Source of the DNA: Zhengitettix transpicula
Taxonomy: Eukaryota > Arthropoda > Insecta > Orthoptera > Tetrigidae
Length of the DNA stretch: 64,000 nucleotides
Direction of reading: 5' to 3'
NCBI GenBank assembly: GCA_037074705.1
Contig: CM073590.1
Location: 244,395,101-244,459,100, forward strand
Of this stretch, positions 49,774 through 62,343 are shown in pieces. The position numbers were made by a program, and so were the translations under genes. How positions within the stretch are numbered: position 1 is the first letter of the stretch; every line of letters begins with the position of its first letter. Below the pieces are notes generated by a model that saw only the letters and a list, made by a program, of their open reading frames with translations, was not told the origin of the DNA and ran no database searches.

Positions 49774-51855
49774 TCAGGAATTTGTAAGCAGACCCAATTT
49801 CAATCCAAGGTTTGTGAGACCTTTAGAAGCAGAAACTTGCAATATAGAAACTGATATCGCCGCCAATATAACAGCTCCTTCCAAATATATAGCATAACTT
49901 GTGCGAATAACACTGGAAGTCATTCCCACGCCACCTGCGGCTGTGAAATCCAAGGGAAACAGCAGGCAGTCTGAAAATGGACGCAATCTCCCAACTCCAA
50001 ACACCAGGAATCCGAACAAATAATAAATTACTATCGCCACAGCTGGAAATAATTTCAACCAGCGTGGGGGAGAAAAATGAGAATCTGTTGATAAATGTCT
50101 AGTAAGCCCAGGACTTTCATGTTGAAAAGCCGCTGCTTGAGCCTGACCTGCAAAAACAAGATTACATACGGAGACTGTATGTATTGTAACAATGAACAGA
50201 GTAAAATATTGTCTATGGAATAGACGTCAAATTATTTAAACTGACTATGATAATATATATTTTAATAATGGAAATAAATGTATACTATTATTGCCAGATT
50301 TATTATTTATGGTATGAATGAATCACCTCAAAAAATATGATAACATAATATCATTTTATCAACAAGTCTTATATAAAGTTACAAAAAAAGTAAATTGCAT
50401 GTCTGAGAAATATTACTGGCTCATTAGATTTAATTCACTATTCAGGTTCTATAGTAGTACAATTTCTACACATCTTGACGAGGCAACAAATGTAAAGAAT
50501 AAATGTGATAGTTCCACTCTCGGTATGCTTTGTAATTTAAATTTCAACACAATACTAGTTGCATTCTATCTCTTCTGTCTGAGAAATACAATGTCATTCA
50601 CCAATTTAAAATGTAAAACATGAATTTACCATTGTTTATATCAAACATTTCTGAATCAAAATCTGAATAACAGTTGGTCCAGATAGAATTATACTTACTG
50701 TTGGGATAGTTAGAACAGCAACAAAGTAAAAAAGCTTCTGCAAAAGATGTGCCTTTCTGCCAATTCTTGGACAGGTTTTGCATCTTCACAGCAACCAGCA
50801 TCCCAATGTTGAAGACAAGAAGTAGGTGTAAAGGAATGCCAACGGCAGAAAAGACGACAGCCGTGAGTCTTCCCAGAGTCGTACGAGGAACTGGTGCCCC
50901 AAAACCTGTAAATATATTTACTAAATTTATTACATTTTTCATTCCCTCATATTTCACACTATAATTGCTAAATGTATCCTTGATTTTTTTGTAAAACCTT
51001 TCAGTATTGAGTTTAAACTTTAAGTGACTATCTTCAATACAGATTGTCGAAACAGCAGATGGTTACTGAAATTCTATACAAAGCTTCCTCTTTTTATCAT
51101 ATAAATTCTGAGGCAACACTATGCACAGAAAATATACATATTAAATAACATTTTGTGGGAAAAAAATTACTATGATATGATGTGTACAGGTTATTTTGAA
51201 AACATTTTTCCTACATTTCATCTACAGTAAGGTTTTGATGGAATTTACACACATTGTTACAGTTATAAGTGACAGAACTAAGTACCATATCATTCCATTA
51301 GTATTTTCAAAGATAATTAGACTCATCTGAATGAGGACAGAAATATTTCACATTTGCCTGTATAAGCATATTTGTATAAACAGTAATAAAAGCAACAATA
51401 TGTACAGATTTTAAAACTTATTTTCCAATGGTATGATGTCCTGATGAACCCTTGTAAATTATAAACAAAAATATCTTATAGGTTATGTTGTACTATGAAA
51501 TTGTATGGAACTATGGTAATGAACAATGCTTATTGAGTCTTATTTATAGTGTGTTGGTACGAAGACAGTCAATGCCCAATTAAAAGCAATAAAAGATACA
51601 GATAACAGCTGTTTGATAAAAAACTACTCCAATAATTGTGGATAAAATAAGTTTCCAGTATATTTGACAACTAAAATAAATAATTTAGGTGGACATAGCC
51701 ATAATATAATTTTCATAATTACATCCCATAATTTATCCTTGACAGAGGGCATCAATAACTGATTATGCAATACAGAAGCTGTATAAAACTGTATTTAGTT
51801 ACATCATCTACACTAAGTCCACTCTTTTCTTTAAAACGTTGTAAAATAAGTAATG

Positions 51856-51923
<68 letters not shown>

Positions 51924-54558
51924 TCTTAGTATGTCATCAGTAAGCTATGAAAGAATCTTTTCAATTTAAATGGGGATTTTGATGCTAGGTTTGAATTCAC
52001 TAATTTGAATATCTGTTTTTGAACCCAAGAATGTTTTGCCAAGTTAAATACCTGGAAATTTTTATTTTTTAAAATTAAATTAAATTAATATTTAATAGAC
52101 CAGACACCAAAAAATCTACGGTTCTTTTCTTAAAAACGTAAATGTTATTTCGTAATTTATTTTTCTTAATCATGCACGTAAATGATTTAACATACCTAAG
52201 GTGGTGAGCAGAGAAACACAGAAAAGTACACAGCCTGCATAGCTCCAGATACTACTGTCAGCCCCACCACCTTCCCCATAGCCTGAACTAACAGCTTTAA
52301 GCATTTTTTGCTCATGCATAGCAAAAGCTTTTTCAATTGGTTTAATCCGGACTTGTTCTGAAGGCAGAGTAGAGTCAGAAGCAGTCATCATTTCCCCTGC
52401 GAGGGCAATACGATGCATTTCTTCGGCCAGGATGACTATTAGTTCTTGTTGGGCATGGTGGAGGTCTTTGGCTTGTTGCAATTCATGAGGCCTTTCGGTG
52501 CTGTGGAAGGCTGCTGCACCTAACAAAGCCCAGAAGAAGAGGAGGATTGCTAGACCACACTGTGAGAAGGCCCACCTGCCAACTAACTGTAATATGAAGC
52601 AACACTGGCAAAACTCCCATTCATTTTCATCTGAACCACACCCACAAATGGGCAGGAAGCGCAGTCGGTACCGTGGACTGGGAGAAACCTGCACACCTAT
52701 AGAGCGAGCGTTTCGTTCTCGTAACACGCACTCTGAAGTGGACTTGTCTCTTTCCGGATCATTTCTCCCACGTTCACATACCGTTAACAAGTTTTCACCT
52801 CTTTCTATATCACAGTCTGAACTTTTGACAAGTATCTGATTTTCTTGGCACTTCACATCCCCGTCACCTTCCTTCGAATTTGAAGCATTTTTCATCTCCT
52901 TCTGCACATCCATCAGTTTGGAATGACCATGAACATCGGTCACTTGGAGCTGATCAGTTTTCGTGGGATTAATGTATACTTTTTCCAGGACGATTTGATG
53001 TATCATTTGAGGATCTTCATTTTGATCAATGCTACTTTTTGGATGGATCTTCCTGTGATCATTTTTGTACTGCATTGGCCATTGAGAAACCTGTAAAACA
53101 GAAAAAAATATTATTATACAGTGATACCTTCTGCTTCTCACATGTGGCAAGCATAAGGAGAGGTATGACAAAGTGTGTGTGCAGAATCGCAGGCCAGCAA
53201 TGTATGTTGTGACTTCATCACTGCTTTATCGTGGATACAATATAAATCAAAATTGAGAGAACATGTCTGGCTGACATTGTGTTACGACTAACTTAATTCA
53301 TAGTACAGTATTAATATGAACCAAGATTACATCTGAATAATAAATAATCAGTTTTTTGATTCACTTTAATTAAATGGATGTCCAGTAAACGACACTGAAT
53401 ATCTCACACCATCAATCCCTGCATATATATAAACATTAATAAGGGTGGATAGGTTGAAGTCTAATGGAATGAAGCTATCATTATGATGAAAATAAGTGTT
53501 AATAATAGTCACTAGGGAATGTTTTTTGATGTAGGCCTGTCACACTGAAATAAGAAAATGCAATACGGCAAAACATTGAAAAATAAATGACAGGGTGAAT
53601 GCATAAATAACACATGTTAATTAATGTTACAAAGTTAAGTTTGTGTGCATATGTAATTGTATTTTATTGATATATGTTTGCTTGTGTTGTAATTAAATAC
53701 AAAGTTAAATCTGGTGCTTGTGTTTATCACATTATTGAAATGAAACATTGTAAATCCGGCAATAGTGTCACAACGCACATTGCATGGAACAGAAAATATT
53801 GGAAATTAGTAACACTTTATAAAGAACGCCAGAAGAAGACACGAGGGAGCCAAACGACCAAGTCCGAACGTTTACCTATGTTAACGTTTCACTCAATAAG
53901 TTTAGTGACGTGTTTACAAAGCAAACTCTGTTTGCTGCCAAGGTCTCGATACTTACAAACAGCAATTGAGATAGGATTTAATCAGTTTCACATTTAATAT
54001 GTTAACGTTTCACTCAATAAGTTTAGTGACGTGTTTACAAAGCAAACTCGGTTTGCTGCCAAGGTCTCGATACTTACAAACAGCAATTGAGATAGGACCT
54101 CGGAGAGTCGCCAAGTTATAACCTCTTTGTTTTGATCGGTGCTGATCTAAGAAGGTGTGATGCAGGGAAGCAATTGACTGAAACGTTACCTTCAAGAAGA
54201 TCTGACGGCCTTCTTGGTCGCACTGAGGCGACTTGAAGTAAACCTCCGACTCCCCATTGACGAAGCTGGCATTAACACGAGCACCTCCAGATTCGACGTC
54301 GTCGACGAAGAAGGAGTTGTTGTTGATGTACTTGGCCGAAGGGTACGTGTTCCTGCCGAGGCCCGACGACCGGGAAGCCTTGTGTGTCGGTGTGTTGGAC
54401 TTGTGCCTCTTGTGTTTCTTGACGAACGAGGACAAGTCCTTGGAGTGCTGAGGCGACGTCGGCTCCGAGGAGAAGCCGAACTCGCTCTTGTCCGAGGGGA
54501 AATGCTTGTAGAGAGGAGTCACGGGTTCGACCACGGGGGCAGCAGCGGAGCGATTCAT
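49774..54558 (-). CDS. Two-pore-domain potassium channel (K2P/KCNK family), complete
   Basis: K2P channels pass background potassium current as dimers of 4TM/2P subunits. Exons: 54190-54558 (ATG, in-frame stop upstream), 52196-53090, 50699-50905 and 49774-50147, 615 codons with stop and in phase. About 296 residues precede TM1, unusually long and charged, with serine-rich segments. TM1 is ~297-320 (AFSQCGLAILLFFWALLGAA). An extracellular cap helix follows (ELQQAKDLHHAQQELIVILA). P1 is WSYAGCVLFCVSLLTTLGFG, with filter TTLGFG at ~419-424. TM2 is VVFSAVGIPLHLLLVFNIGM; TM3 is FPAVAIVIYYLFGFLVFGVG. The P2 loop reads FPLDFTAAGGVGM (~555-567), where a TxGFGD-type filter is expected. TM4 is ~578-598, and the C-tail is very short (GLKLGLLTNS). 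The closest subtype is not identifiable. Confidence 0.88.
51859..51915. repeat. (TA)n microsatellite in a channel-gene intron
   Basis: About 28 TA units in the intron between the exons at 50699-50905 and 52196-53090. Confidence 0.97.
53878..54097. repeat. ~99-bp direct duplication in channel intron 1
   Basis: 53878-53976 and 53999-54097 are identical except for one base (AAACTCTGTTTG versus AAACTCGGTTTG). The period is 121 bp. The second copy ends about 90 bp from the exon-1 donor. Confidence 0.95.
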
Positions 54559-55140
54559 AACCCCGATATTTGCATGCAATCAATAATAATAAAAAAACCA
54601 CGGGCGGCGGGGAAGGGAAGAAACGGGAAGAACAACTCACACAAAGCCACACGAGCGAGTGAGCGAACACACACACACACACACGCGACGGTGACACTAA
54701 GTGCTCCAGGCTTTTAGCTGAGCCCTGTACCTGTCGGTCGAAGCCAGAGTCATATTCGTCCCCCGAGAGGCCGCTGACTGTGGTAATCGGACACGTGAAG
54801 ATAACTTGCGACCGACTGAATGAAGGAAGGTGACTGGGGAGGGCAGACCAGAGGAAGTTCTTTGTGTTGTAAGTTAATTTGTGGGGTTAGGGGCTGGGTT
54901 ATCCCCTCCTACGCGCCGCCAACTTGGTCTCCCTCCCCCCCCCCACTCCCCCTACCCCCCTACCCCGCCGCGCGACGCGCTCAATCATTAAACCTTCGCC
55001 AACCCAAGAATAGACAGGCGCAGAGGAAAAACAAGGGACGTGGACAGTCTGCTGGGGCACTGTGTGTATATAAATATACATATATATATGGAAAATATAA
55101 CATATGGGGAAATAAACAGGTGAAGCGAGCACGGCACAGA
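54559..55140 (-). promoter_or_regulatory. 5' UTR and likely promoter region of the channel gene
   Basis: This stretch is GC-richer than the rest of the locus, with a CA run (54667-54683), C/T tracts (54935-54962) and CpG-rich bits (CGCCGCGCGACGCGC). No TATA box at a definite start was seen. Confidence 0.35.
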
Positions 55141-55850
55141 GACTAAAAAAAGACCCGACGAATTGAAAGCAAAAAATATGAAAAAGATCGCTCTATTGCC
55201 TCTGGAACGGATGAGAAAATATTTAAAAAAATTGTAATGAGAACCTCTCTTAACAGAAATAAACTGAATAAAATAATTTTGAGGTTATATTGCAGAATAA
55301 AAATAAAAATAAAATCTTACGTCTAATATAAATTGGGCCCCTAGGAATAAAACAATTCAATTATAGTTTTCCATTTTTAAGTATATTTCTTTTTATAGAA
55401 GAACCGTAAATGACGGTACGAAACGTCGTGATTTGTTTCCATGAACGAAAAATAGAAAAGGTAAATAGTTAAATAAATGTTTTCTAACTGACAGGCTACT
55501 GAATTTAATTTTTTTCCCCCGTTAAAAGAACGGTACAGTTCAGTTTTGTTAATTAATAAAAATATTTATTCGTCTTAAACTTCTTCGCACTGAAGAAACT
55601 GAAGTCAGTAAATTATTAATATTAATTGCATTTAAATAATTGGATAATACACAATTAAATAACAAGGGAAACTTTTGTAACGTTCCGACTGTCTTTGTCA
55701 AACGTTGGAACATTTAATATTATTTAAATGCTTAACGGGATCATCAGTGACCAAACAGACTAATATTTTCCATATTATTATTATTATTATTATCATTATT
55801 TATTATCTGCGTCGAAACGTTTGAACATCCGAATAAACACGAGTGATAGC
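55140..55850. other. No recognised gene
   Basis: AT-rich. It contains a small inverted patch around AACGTTCCGACTG and CAAACGTTGGAAC (55680-55712). Confidence 0.4.
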
Positions 55851-56000
55851 TTCTCTTTTTTTTATGTTTGACTGCTCACTTGGTTTAACAATGGATTTTC
55901 CCACTGTTTGACTACACTTGACAGATCCCAACAATTAAATTGACCAATTTTGTGTTTGTTCGTTTGACCGTAAACATTAACAAACACTAAAAACAACAAT
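55850..56000. repeat. Diverged relative of the inverted repeat at 58845-59234
   Basis: It shares TTATGTTTGACTGCTCA, AACAATGGATTT and GTTTGACCGTAAA, in the same order as the right arm at 59138-59276. Confidence 0.55.
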
Positions 56001-56775
56001 TTAATTCATTGACCCGCCGTTTAGTCCGTCATCTCTTTCCGAACATTTTCTTAGTAATCCATTCAATTAAGTGATGTACAAATTCTGACTTAAATGAGGT
56101 TCTTATTAAGAGATCTTTGTTTTCTGATTGTTGGGATAAAGGCGATTATCTTTAGTAATGGCCCCCCCCCCGGAACTCAATTAGTAATTTTGTGCGTGTG
56201 TGTGTGTGTGTGTGTGTGTGAGTGATATTGCAGGTATTTGAAGACAAAAATGTTTCTTTCATCTCTTTGAGCAGAAAACAAAAGCTTCTAGAGGTACAGT
56301 TTTTCTCTTCCCAGAGAGTTAACACCTACTCACGTGAATATCTCTGACCTGCTACTCCTCTCTCTCCCTCTGCCGCTAATCAACTGATGAATAAACATAT
56401 TTTTCATAAGATACCGGAAGTATTACGTAAGCTGGAAGAGATTTGCTGAAGATTTGAAGAGAGAGAGGAGAGGGGGGGGGAGAAAAGAGGAGGAGTTAAT
56501 TGACCTAAGCCGATCTAGGATTCAGTTTTGTGCATCTAATCATCTTTTAGTAAGTAATTTTAAATATATATATATTTATAACATTAACCAATAATATTTT
56601 TCAGACAATTTTGTTTTTTTAAAAAAGAAATACACATCAGAAAAAAGTTAACTGCGTTTTGACCTTAATTATCAAACACTTAAACAAGAAAGACATTGAA
56701 AGAGACGTTTCAACTGTGAGGACTAAATAAATCAAAATAATTACGATTAACAGTCACAAATATTAGTAGAAATAA
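56001..56775. other. No gene; simple repeats only
   Basis: It contains C9 at about 56162-56170, (TG)n at about 56197-56220 and a purine-rich stretch at about 56455-56495. Confidence 0.5.
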
Positions 56776-57024
56776 TCCAACGGTCAGAATATTTATTTAT
56801 AAATATTTGAAAGTAACATAAATACATCATGACGTTTTTATCTTTGATTAGGGATATCTTCAGACGTTGGTTTCTTTTCAAAACGTAAGTAAGCAGACTA
56901 TAATTAATTAATTTATTCGATTTGTATTCAACGTTTTATAGGTTTTTTTTCATTATGTTTTTCTCAAATAACTGTTTTCAGATAACGCCTGAAGATGTCC
57001 CTAGTCAAAGGTAAGAAACGTTAC

Positions 57025-57578
57025 TTTTTTTTAGGGCAACAGGCTACATGAGGGTAATCCACGTGGTGGCAACTCCCCTTTAATAGCATAGGAAGGGATT
57101 TGAAAGGGGGGGATGGGGAAGGGTAGAGGAAGGTAACCCCCGGGCTATAGTTTAAGGATCCTACCCGGCATTCGCTTAAAAGTAATGCAGGGAAAACCCT
57201 AGAAAAACCTGCATCAGGTAGGTCGGGCATTGTGGTACTTGTCCCACGCCCTTCCCTGGATGGAGGGAGAGGGGTTTGCTGTGGGGACGCAGCATTCCCT
57301 TCTCCGTGCCTCGACCAGTTTAGGAGGCAGCTGGCCGATTGTTCCAATGGGAATAGCGGACAACTCTTATAGTACGCCCCAAGGTCTGTGACACCCCGGA
57401 ACATACACCTCTCAGAACAGGTCGAGGTGCCTCGGCTTGTGGGAACCTTAGTTCAAAATCGGACAGAGGAGAAGGCATCCCCAAAGGTAGCCCCTTCGTA
57501 TCTCTCCTACAAGGTTCTGCTTGCGAGAGAACATCCCTCGCAGGGATTGCCTGCGAGAGAATAGCCCTTGCAGACCTC
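57025..57578 (-). mobile_element. Retroposon R, full-length copy 4 with 12-bp target duplication
   Basis: AAGAAACGTTAC precedes (57013-57024) and follows (57579-57590) the element. The A-tail is the T run at 57025-57032. The 5' end, on the right, has the GCGAGAG/CTCTCGC-rich region. The body matches copy 1 throughout. Confidence 0.88.
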
Positions 57579-57605
57579 AAGAAACGTTACGTTTTTTTTC
57601 GTTTT

Positions 57606-57812
57606 TTTAGGGCAACAGGCTACATGAGGGTAATCCACATGGTGGCAACTCCCCTTTAATACCATAGGAAGGGATTTGAAAGGGGGGATGCGGAAGGGTA
57701 GAGGAAGGTAGCCAAGGGTTAACTAGGGGCCCCGGTCTATATTTTAAGGATCCTACCCGGCATTCGTCTAAATAAATGCAGGAAAAATCCTAGAAAAACC
57801 TGCACCAGGTCG
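57606..57812 (-). mobile_element. Retroposon R, truncated copy 5
   Basis: TTTAGGGCAACAGGCTACAT starts the 3' end. The copy stops after AAAACCTGCACCAGGTCG, where the foldback arm resumes. Confidence 0.8.
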
Positions 57813-57864
57813 ATTTAACGTAACATTTTATATTTATAAATAAATATCCTGACTGTTAGCCAAA

Positions 57865-58790
57865 TTCCTACTAATTAGATTTAAATATATCTCAGATTGA
57901 TTTTCAATTTTTAATTATAAGTCGCAGATATTATTTAAATGTTCAGTATCTAGGCTCGCAATTAACAGAATTAGTAAGAGTGATTAAACTGTCTCAATTA
58001 AACTAATGGTATTATGTTTTATCAATTAAAACGATGTTTCTTTATTTAAAGATAGTCGATAATTGTAGAAAGTCAAAGCTCTTTTTATTACAAAGATCTC
58101 AGACACAACAGGACAAACCATGTGACGAATTCAGAAGCTTCTTACGGGTCTTGCGTTATTTATTTTTTTTGAATCACTTGACGCAAGTAACAAGGATTGC
58201 AGAAACGTTGTTGCGTGGTACTTATTCAGCACTTATTATTCGGTTATTGTTATGTAATTATTATACGTTTTATATAATAATTCCAACGAATTTATATCAT
58301 GTTTAATATCTGGAATTAGACTAATGTTTATTATTAAGCGTTGTGCTGGTCCTTGGACTCGGCCTGTGAAATTTACTACCTCCATCTTTGCCTTGTCCTT
58401 AGCTTTTTCTTCTTCCAAGATGACCTGCACCTCCATCCCTTCGTTTCATGATCCAGTTTGGTCTTTCTCTTAATTTGTAGTCAAGATTGGTTGGGTTCAT
58501 TTACTCTTATTAGATTCTCTTCATTGATTTGTCCATTTTAATTTTTTCAGCTGTTCTCCAAAACTTTCTGCCTTCTTTCTGAACGTCCCTGTTTCAGATC
58601 CAGATGTAGCACTTTACCGGGCTCTCGTCTGTTTTATTTGGCCATTGCAGTGATAAAGTAACCTTATTCGCCTTCGTGTGGTAGCCGTCATTCGTCAAAC
58701 TTTGAACTTGAGGCAGACTATTTCTCTCTTTTATCCTTAACAATTTTTTTTTTTTAAAAAAAACGAAAATCCAGGTGATGAATCGGGACG
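57865..58790. other. No gene; one diverged foldback relic
   Basis: At about 58085-58255, GGATTGCAGAAACGTTGTTG and flanking text recall foldback family 1 at low identity. Nothing else is recognised. Confidence 0.4.
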
Positions 58791-58791
58791 T

Positions 58792-59234
58792 CACTTGGAC
58801 TAGTCAAATGTCGCGTCAAATCCATTGTTAGACTGGCGTCAAACACTTGGACTAGTCAAATGTCGCGTCAAATCCATTGTTAGACTGGCGTCAAACAGAA
58901 GATGTCGTCTAATTTATTTCTCGTTGAGCAGTCAAACATAAAGAAGATGATAATATCTTTGGACGTGTAGGATGTGATAATTTGTTCAGCGAGTGTTCCC
59001 TGACGACCTCTGTGGATAAGTTCATACATCTTGGTAACCTTAAATAAGGCTAAACGAGCATACATGATCCGAACTCACGCGCGGAGATAATCCAATAAGT
59101 TTCTGTAACGTTGACCAAAGATATTATCATCTTCTTTATGTTTGACTGCTCAACGATCCATAATAAATTAGCCGACATCTTCTGTTTGACGCCAGTCTAA
59201 CAATGGATTTGACGCGACATTTGACTAATCCAAG
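58792..59234. repeat. Large inverted repeat (120-bp arms) with a 52-bp tandem duplication in the left arm
   Basis: The arms 58845-58962 and 59115-59234 are nearly identical when inverted. The left arm's outer 52 bp (CACTTGGACTAGTCAAATGT...) is present twice (58792-58843, 58844-58895). The 152-bp loop has no frame or RNA signature that I recognise. Confidence 0.9.
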
Positions 59235-59251
59235 ACGTAAAATGACCGATT

Positions 59252-60330
59252 ATGTTTGTTTGTTTGACCGTAAAAGTTAACAACGAATTGTTTTTTTTTC
59301 AACAGAGAAACAGAAATTGCTGAAAAATGTTACTTACAGAGGACCCGTTATTTTCGAGCGAAGCCAACGTCCACTTCACTTCACTTCACCAGCTCCTCGA
59401 CTTATCAGCGATGACCCAGTCTCTCTCTCTCTCTCTTTAGGTTGACCTTTTTATTTTATCTCAGTGAACTGGTGGGGGCTGGGGAGGTTGTTGAAGCCTC
59501 ATCTGGTCGGGACACGTCACGAACCTTCAGCGCCGTAAACGTGTAACAAGCATGAAACAGCAGCAGGAGCTCTCACACACACACACTCGAGGAAGCCCGT
59601 CAATCACTGCGCAGGATAGTCCAAGCTTCTATGCGAAGAAAACATTACCGCCAACATCAATACTGGTCGGATGAAAGGAAACCTGGCGCTGGAAGAATGA
59701 GGGGGGAGGGACGGGGGACGGGGGGATAAACTGAATGAGAAGTAAACGATAATATTATGTGGAGAGAGAGATGACGGATGTGTATCGTCCTGAGCGGCCA
59801 CGTGACGTCACTGAAGGACTCTGCCGTATCGACTCGGATCCCGGAGGTTTTTCCCCCCAGTAGGAAATACGAAGAGTGTTGATTGCTCCAGTTCCGGTCT
59901 TTATCTGTCTCTCGCAATCGCGCAATATTGCTGTTTCATTGATTAGTTTTTATGCCGGCTGGGGTAATTTATTAAATGGCCGTGTTTTTTTGTTGTTTTT
60001 TTTGGGTGGGGTCGATAGACGACGACTGTCCGTGTGGGCGTGGATTTTCCCTTCTAACCGCTGAGGAAATATAATTAAGTCGTCCAAGCAGAAAGGTTTG
60101 GAGAGCTTCAAGGGTCCTTAAATCAAATTATATACTCCATGTTGTTGTTCTTTATTTCCAGTGGAGGCTGACAAGGTTTCCTTCTTTCTGTCTATGTCCT
60201 CCTCTTCACCTCTACATTAACTGAAAATCTTTCACGGTATTCATAAACTATTTGAGCGCGTACTTTTTAGATCGCATCGTATCACGTCATACAGTTTCTT
60301 TTATTATTTTTACATTCTCTGTCGTCTAGT
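59252..60330. other. No supported gene; simple repeats
   Basis: It contains (CT)n at about 59421-59438, CA at about 59574-59585 and several G- or C-rich tracts. Open frames are short and lack domains. Confidence 0.45.
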
Positions 60331-60334
60331 ATTT

Positions 60335-61570
60335 ATGTATTTTGTCTCTCTCTTTTATTTTTCAAAGTGTTCATTCTTTTATTTTCCTTACTTTATTCCT
60401 TCCGGCTTTATTTATTCCTCTTTTCCTCTTTCTATACTTTCCTGTTTTTTGTTTCAATTTTTTAGTTATTCATGCTCGATTTATTGCTTTCTTCATTTGT
60501 TCCTTTCTTTCATTCATTACTTCTTTCCCTCTTTATTTCTTTGTTTTTTCTTTCAATTTTTTTAGATAATTCATGCTCGATTTATTGCTTTCTTCTTTCG
60601 TTCCTTTCTTTCTTTCATTCATTACTTCTTTCCCTCTTTATTTCTTTGTTTTTTCTTTCAATTTTTTTAGATAATTGATGCTCGATTTCTTTCTTTCTTC
60701 TTTCGTTCAATTCTTTCATTCATTACTTCTTTCCCTCTTTATTTTTTTGTTTTTTCTTTCTATTTTTTAGATGATTCATGCTCGATTTCTTTCTTTCTTC
60801 TTTCGTTCCTTTCTTTCATTCATTACTTCTTTCCCTCTTTATTTCTTTGTTTTTTCTTTCAATCTTTTTTAGATAATTCAGTCTCGATTTCTTTCTTTCT
60901 TCTTTCGTTTCTTTCTTTCATTACTTCTTTACCTCTTTATTTCTTTGCTTTTTTTCAATTTTTTTAAGATAATTCATGCTTGATTTCTTTCTTTCTTCTT
61001 TCGTTCCTTTCTTTCTTTCATTACTTCTTTACCTCTTTATTTCTTTGCCTTTTTTTCAATTTTTTTTAGATAATTCATGCTCGATTTCTTTCTTTCTTCT
61101 TTCGTTCCTTTCTTTCATTCATTACTTCTTTCCCTCTTTATTTCGTTGTTTTTTCTTTCAATTGTTTTAGATAATTGATGCTCGATTTCTTTCTTTCTTC
61201 TTTCGTTCCTTTCTTTCATTCATTACTTCTTTCCCTCTTTATTTCGTTGTTTTTTCTTTCAATTGTTTTAGATAATTGATGCTCGATTTCTTTCTTTCTT
61301 CTTTCGTTCAATTCTTTCATTCATTACTTCTTTCCCTCTTTATTTTTTTGTTTTTTCTTTCTATTTTTTAGATGATTCATGCTCGATTTCTTTCTTTCTT
61401 CTTTCGTTCCTTTCTTTCATTCATTACTTCTTTCCCTCTTTATTTCTTTGTTTTTTCTTTCAATCTTTTTTAGATAATTCAGTCTCGATTTCTTTCTTTC
61501 TTCTTTCGTTTCTTTCTTTCATTACTTCTTTACCTCTTTATTTCTTTGTTGTTTCTTTCTATCTTCATTT
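60335..61570. repeat. CT-rich satellite, ~101-bp unit, about 11 copies, with higher-order repeat
   Basis: Each unit has TCATGCTCGATTTCTTTC, CATTCATTACTTCTTTCCCT and a poly-T with TTAGATAATT. Unit starts lie at about 60472, 60573, 60678, 60778, 60884, 60976, 61078, 61180, 61279, 61380 and 61482. Variants at 60678, 60778 and 60884 recur in the same order at 61279, 61380 and 61482, a six-unit (~601-bp) higher-order period. Degenerate CT-rich DNA continues to about 62045. Confidence 0.9.
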
Positions 61571-62045
61571 GTTGTTCACTGCTTATTCCTTTATTTTTCT
61601 GTTTCCTTTCCCCTTTATTTCTCTGACGATCCTTATTTCTTTCTTCCTTTGCCCCTTCATTTATTTAATTGTTTCTGTATGTCTTTACATCAATATTTAT
61701 TTCCTTCAATCTTTATTTATTGTTCTCTTTTCCTATTTCCTTATTTTTCTGTAACCTTTCCCCTTTTTGCATTCTTATTGCTTTCATCCATTTGTTCAAT
61801 ACTTTCTTTCATTATTTCTTTACTGCTTTCTTTGTTCTTTCTATCTTTATTTACTGTTCTCTCGCTATTTCTTTATTTTTCCTTTCCCTTTATTTCTTTT
61901 TCGATCCTTATATCTTTCTTTCATTGTTTGTTCCTTTCTTTCTTTCAGCATTTTTTTCTCTCTCTCTTCCTTTCTTTCTTTACTTCTATGTTTACTTATC
62001 TCTCTCTATTTCTTTATTTTTCCGTTTGTTTTTTTCCATCTGTCT

Positions 62046-62338
62046 TCAGGGAGCTGCTGAGGGGTAAGGCGACTGAGGGAGGAATATGAAATAGGGGGCG
62101 GGGAAAACCAAGGAGAATTCACCGTGTAGCAAATCCGTACCAGCAGGCAGACGCCCGTGAATATTGCGCGAAACCTCAGGAACGAGCGAGGCTTGTTTTA
62201 GTCGCAAGTTGATTAATTAAGGCGGCCAAGTGAAAACACGCGAACCCCAAGGCTGACATGCAAACAAGCTCATAGAAATAATAACACTACTACGCCACTA
62301 ACGAGATCTACTTAGCTGCGCCAATTATTACTACGGGG

Positions 62339-62340
<2 letters not shown>
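62046..62340. other. Short GC-richer spacer, nothing recognised
   Basis: No frame, RNA or repeat of note between the satellite and the TA run. Confidence 0.4.

Positions 62341-62343
<3 letters not shown>

Larger units (their letters stand above)
56778..57859. mobile_element. Foldback element split by two retroposon insertions
   Basis: Outer arms: CGGTCAGAATATTTATTTAT at 56781 against ATAAATAAATATCCTGACTG to 57856. Inner arms: TGATTAGGGATATCTTCAG against CTGAAGATGTCCCTAGTCA. The centre and right arm are broken by retroposon copies 4 and 5. With these removed it is about 330 bp. Confidence 0.75.

Noticed and set aside
52498..52839. 113-codon plus-strand frame
   Set aside because: It is antisense to the large coding exon of the potassium channel.
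60335..62089. Long hydrophobic frames (up to 146 codons) resembling multi-pass membrane proteins
   Set aside because: They come from pyrimidine-rich satellite DNA, and several frames are open at once.
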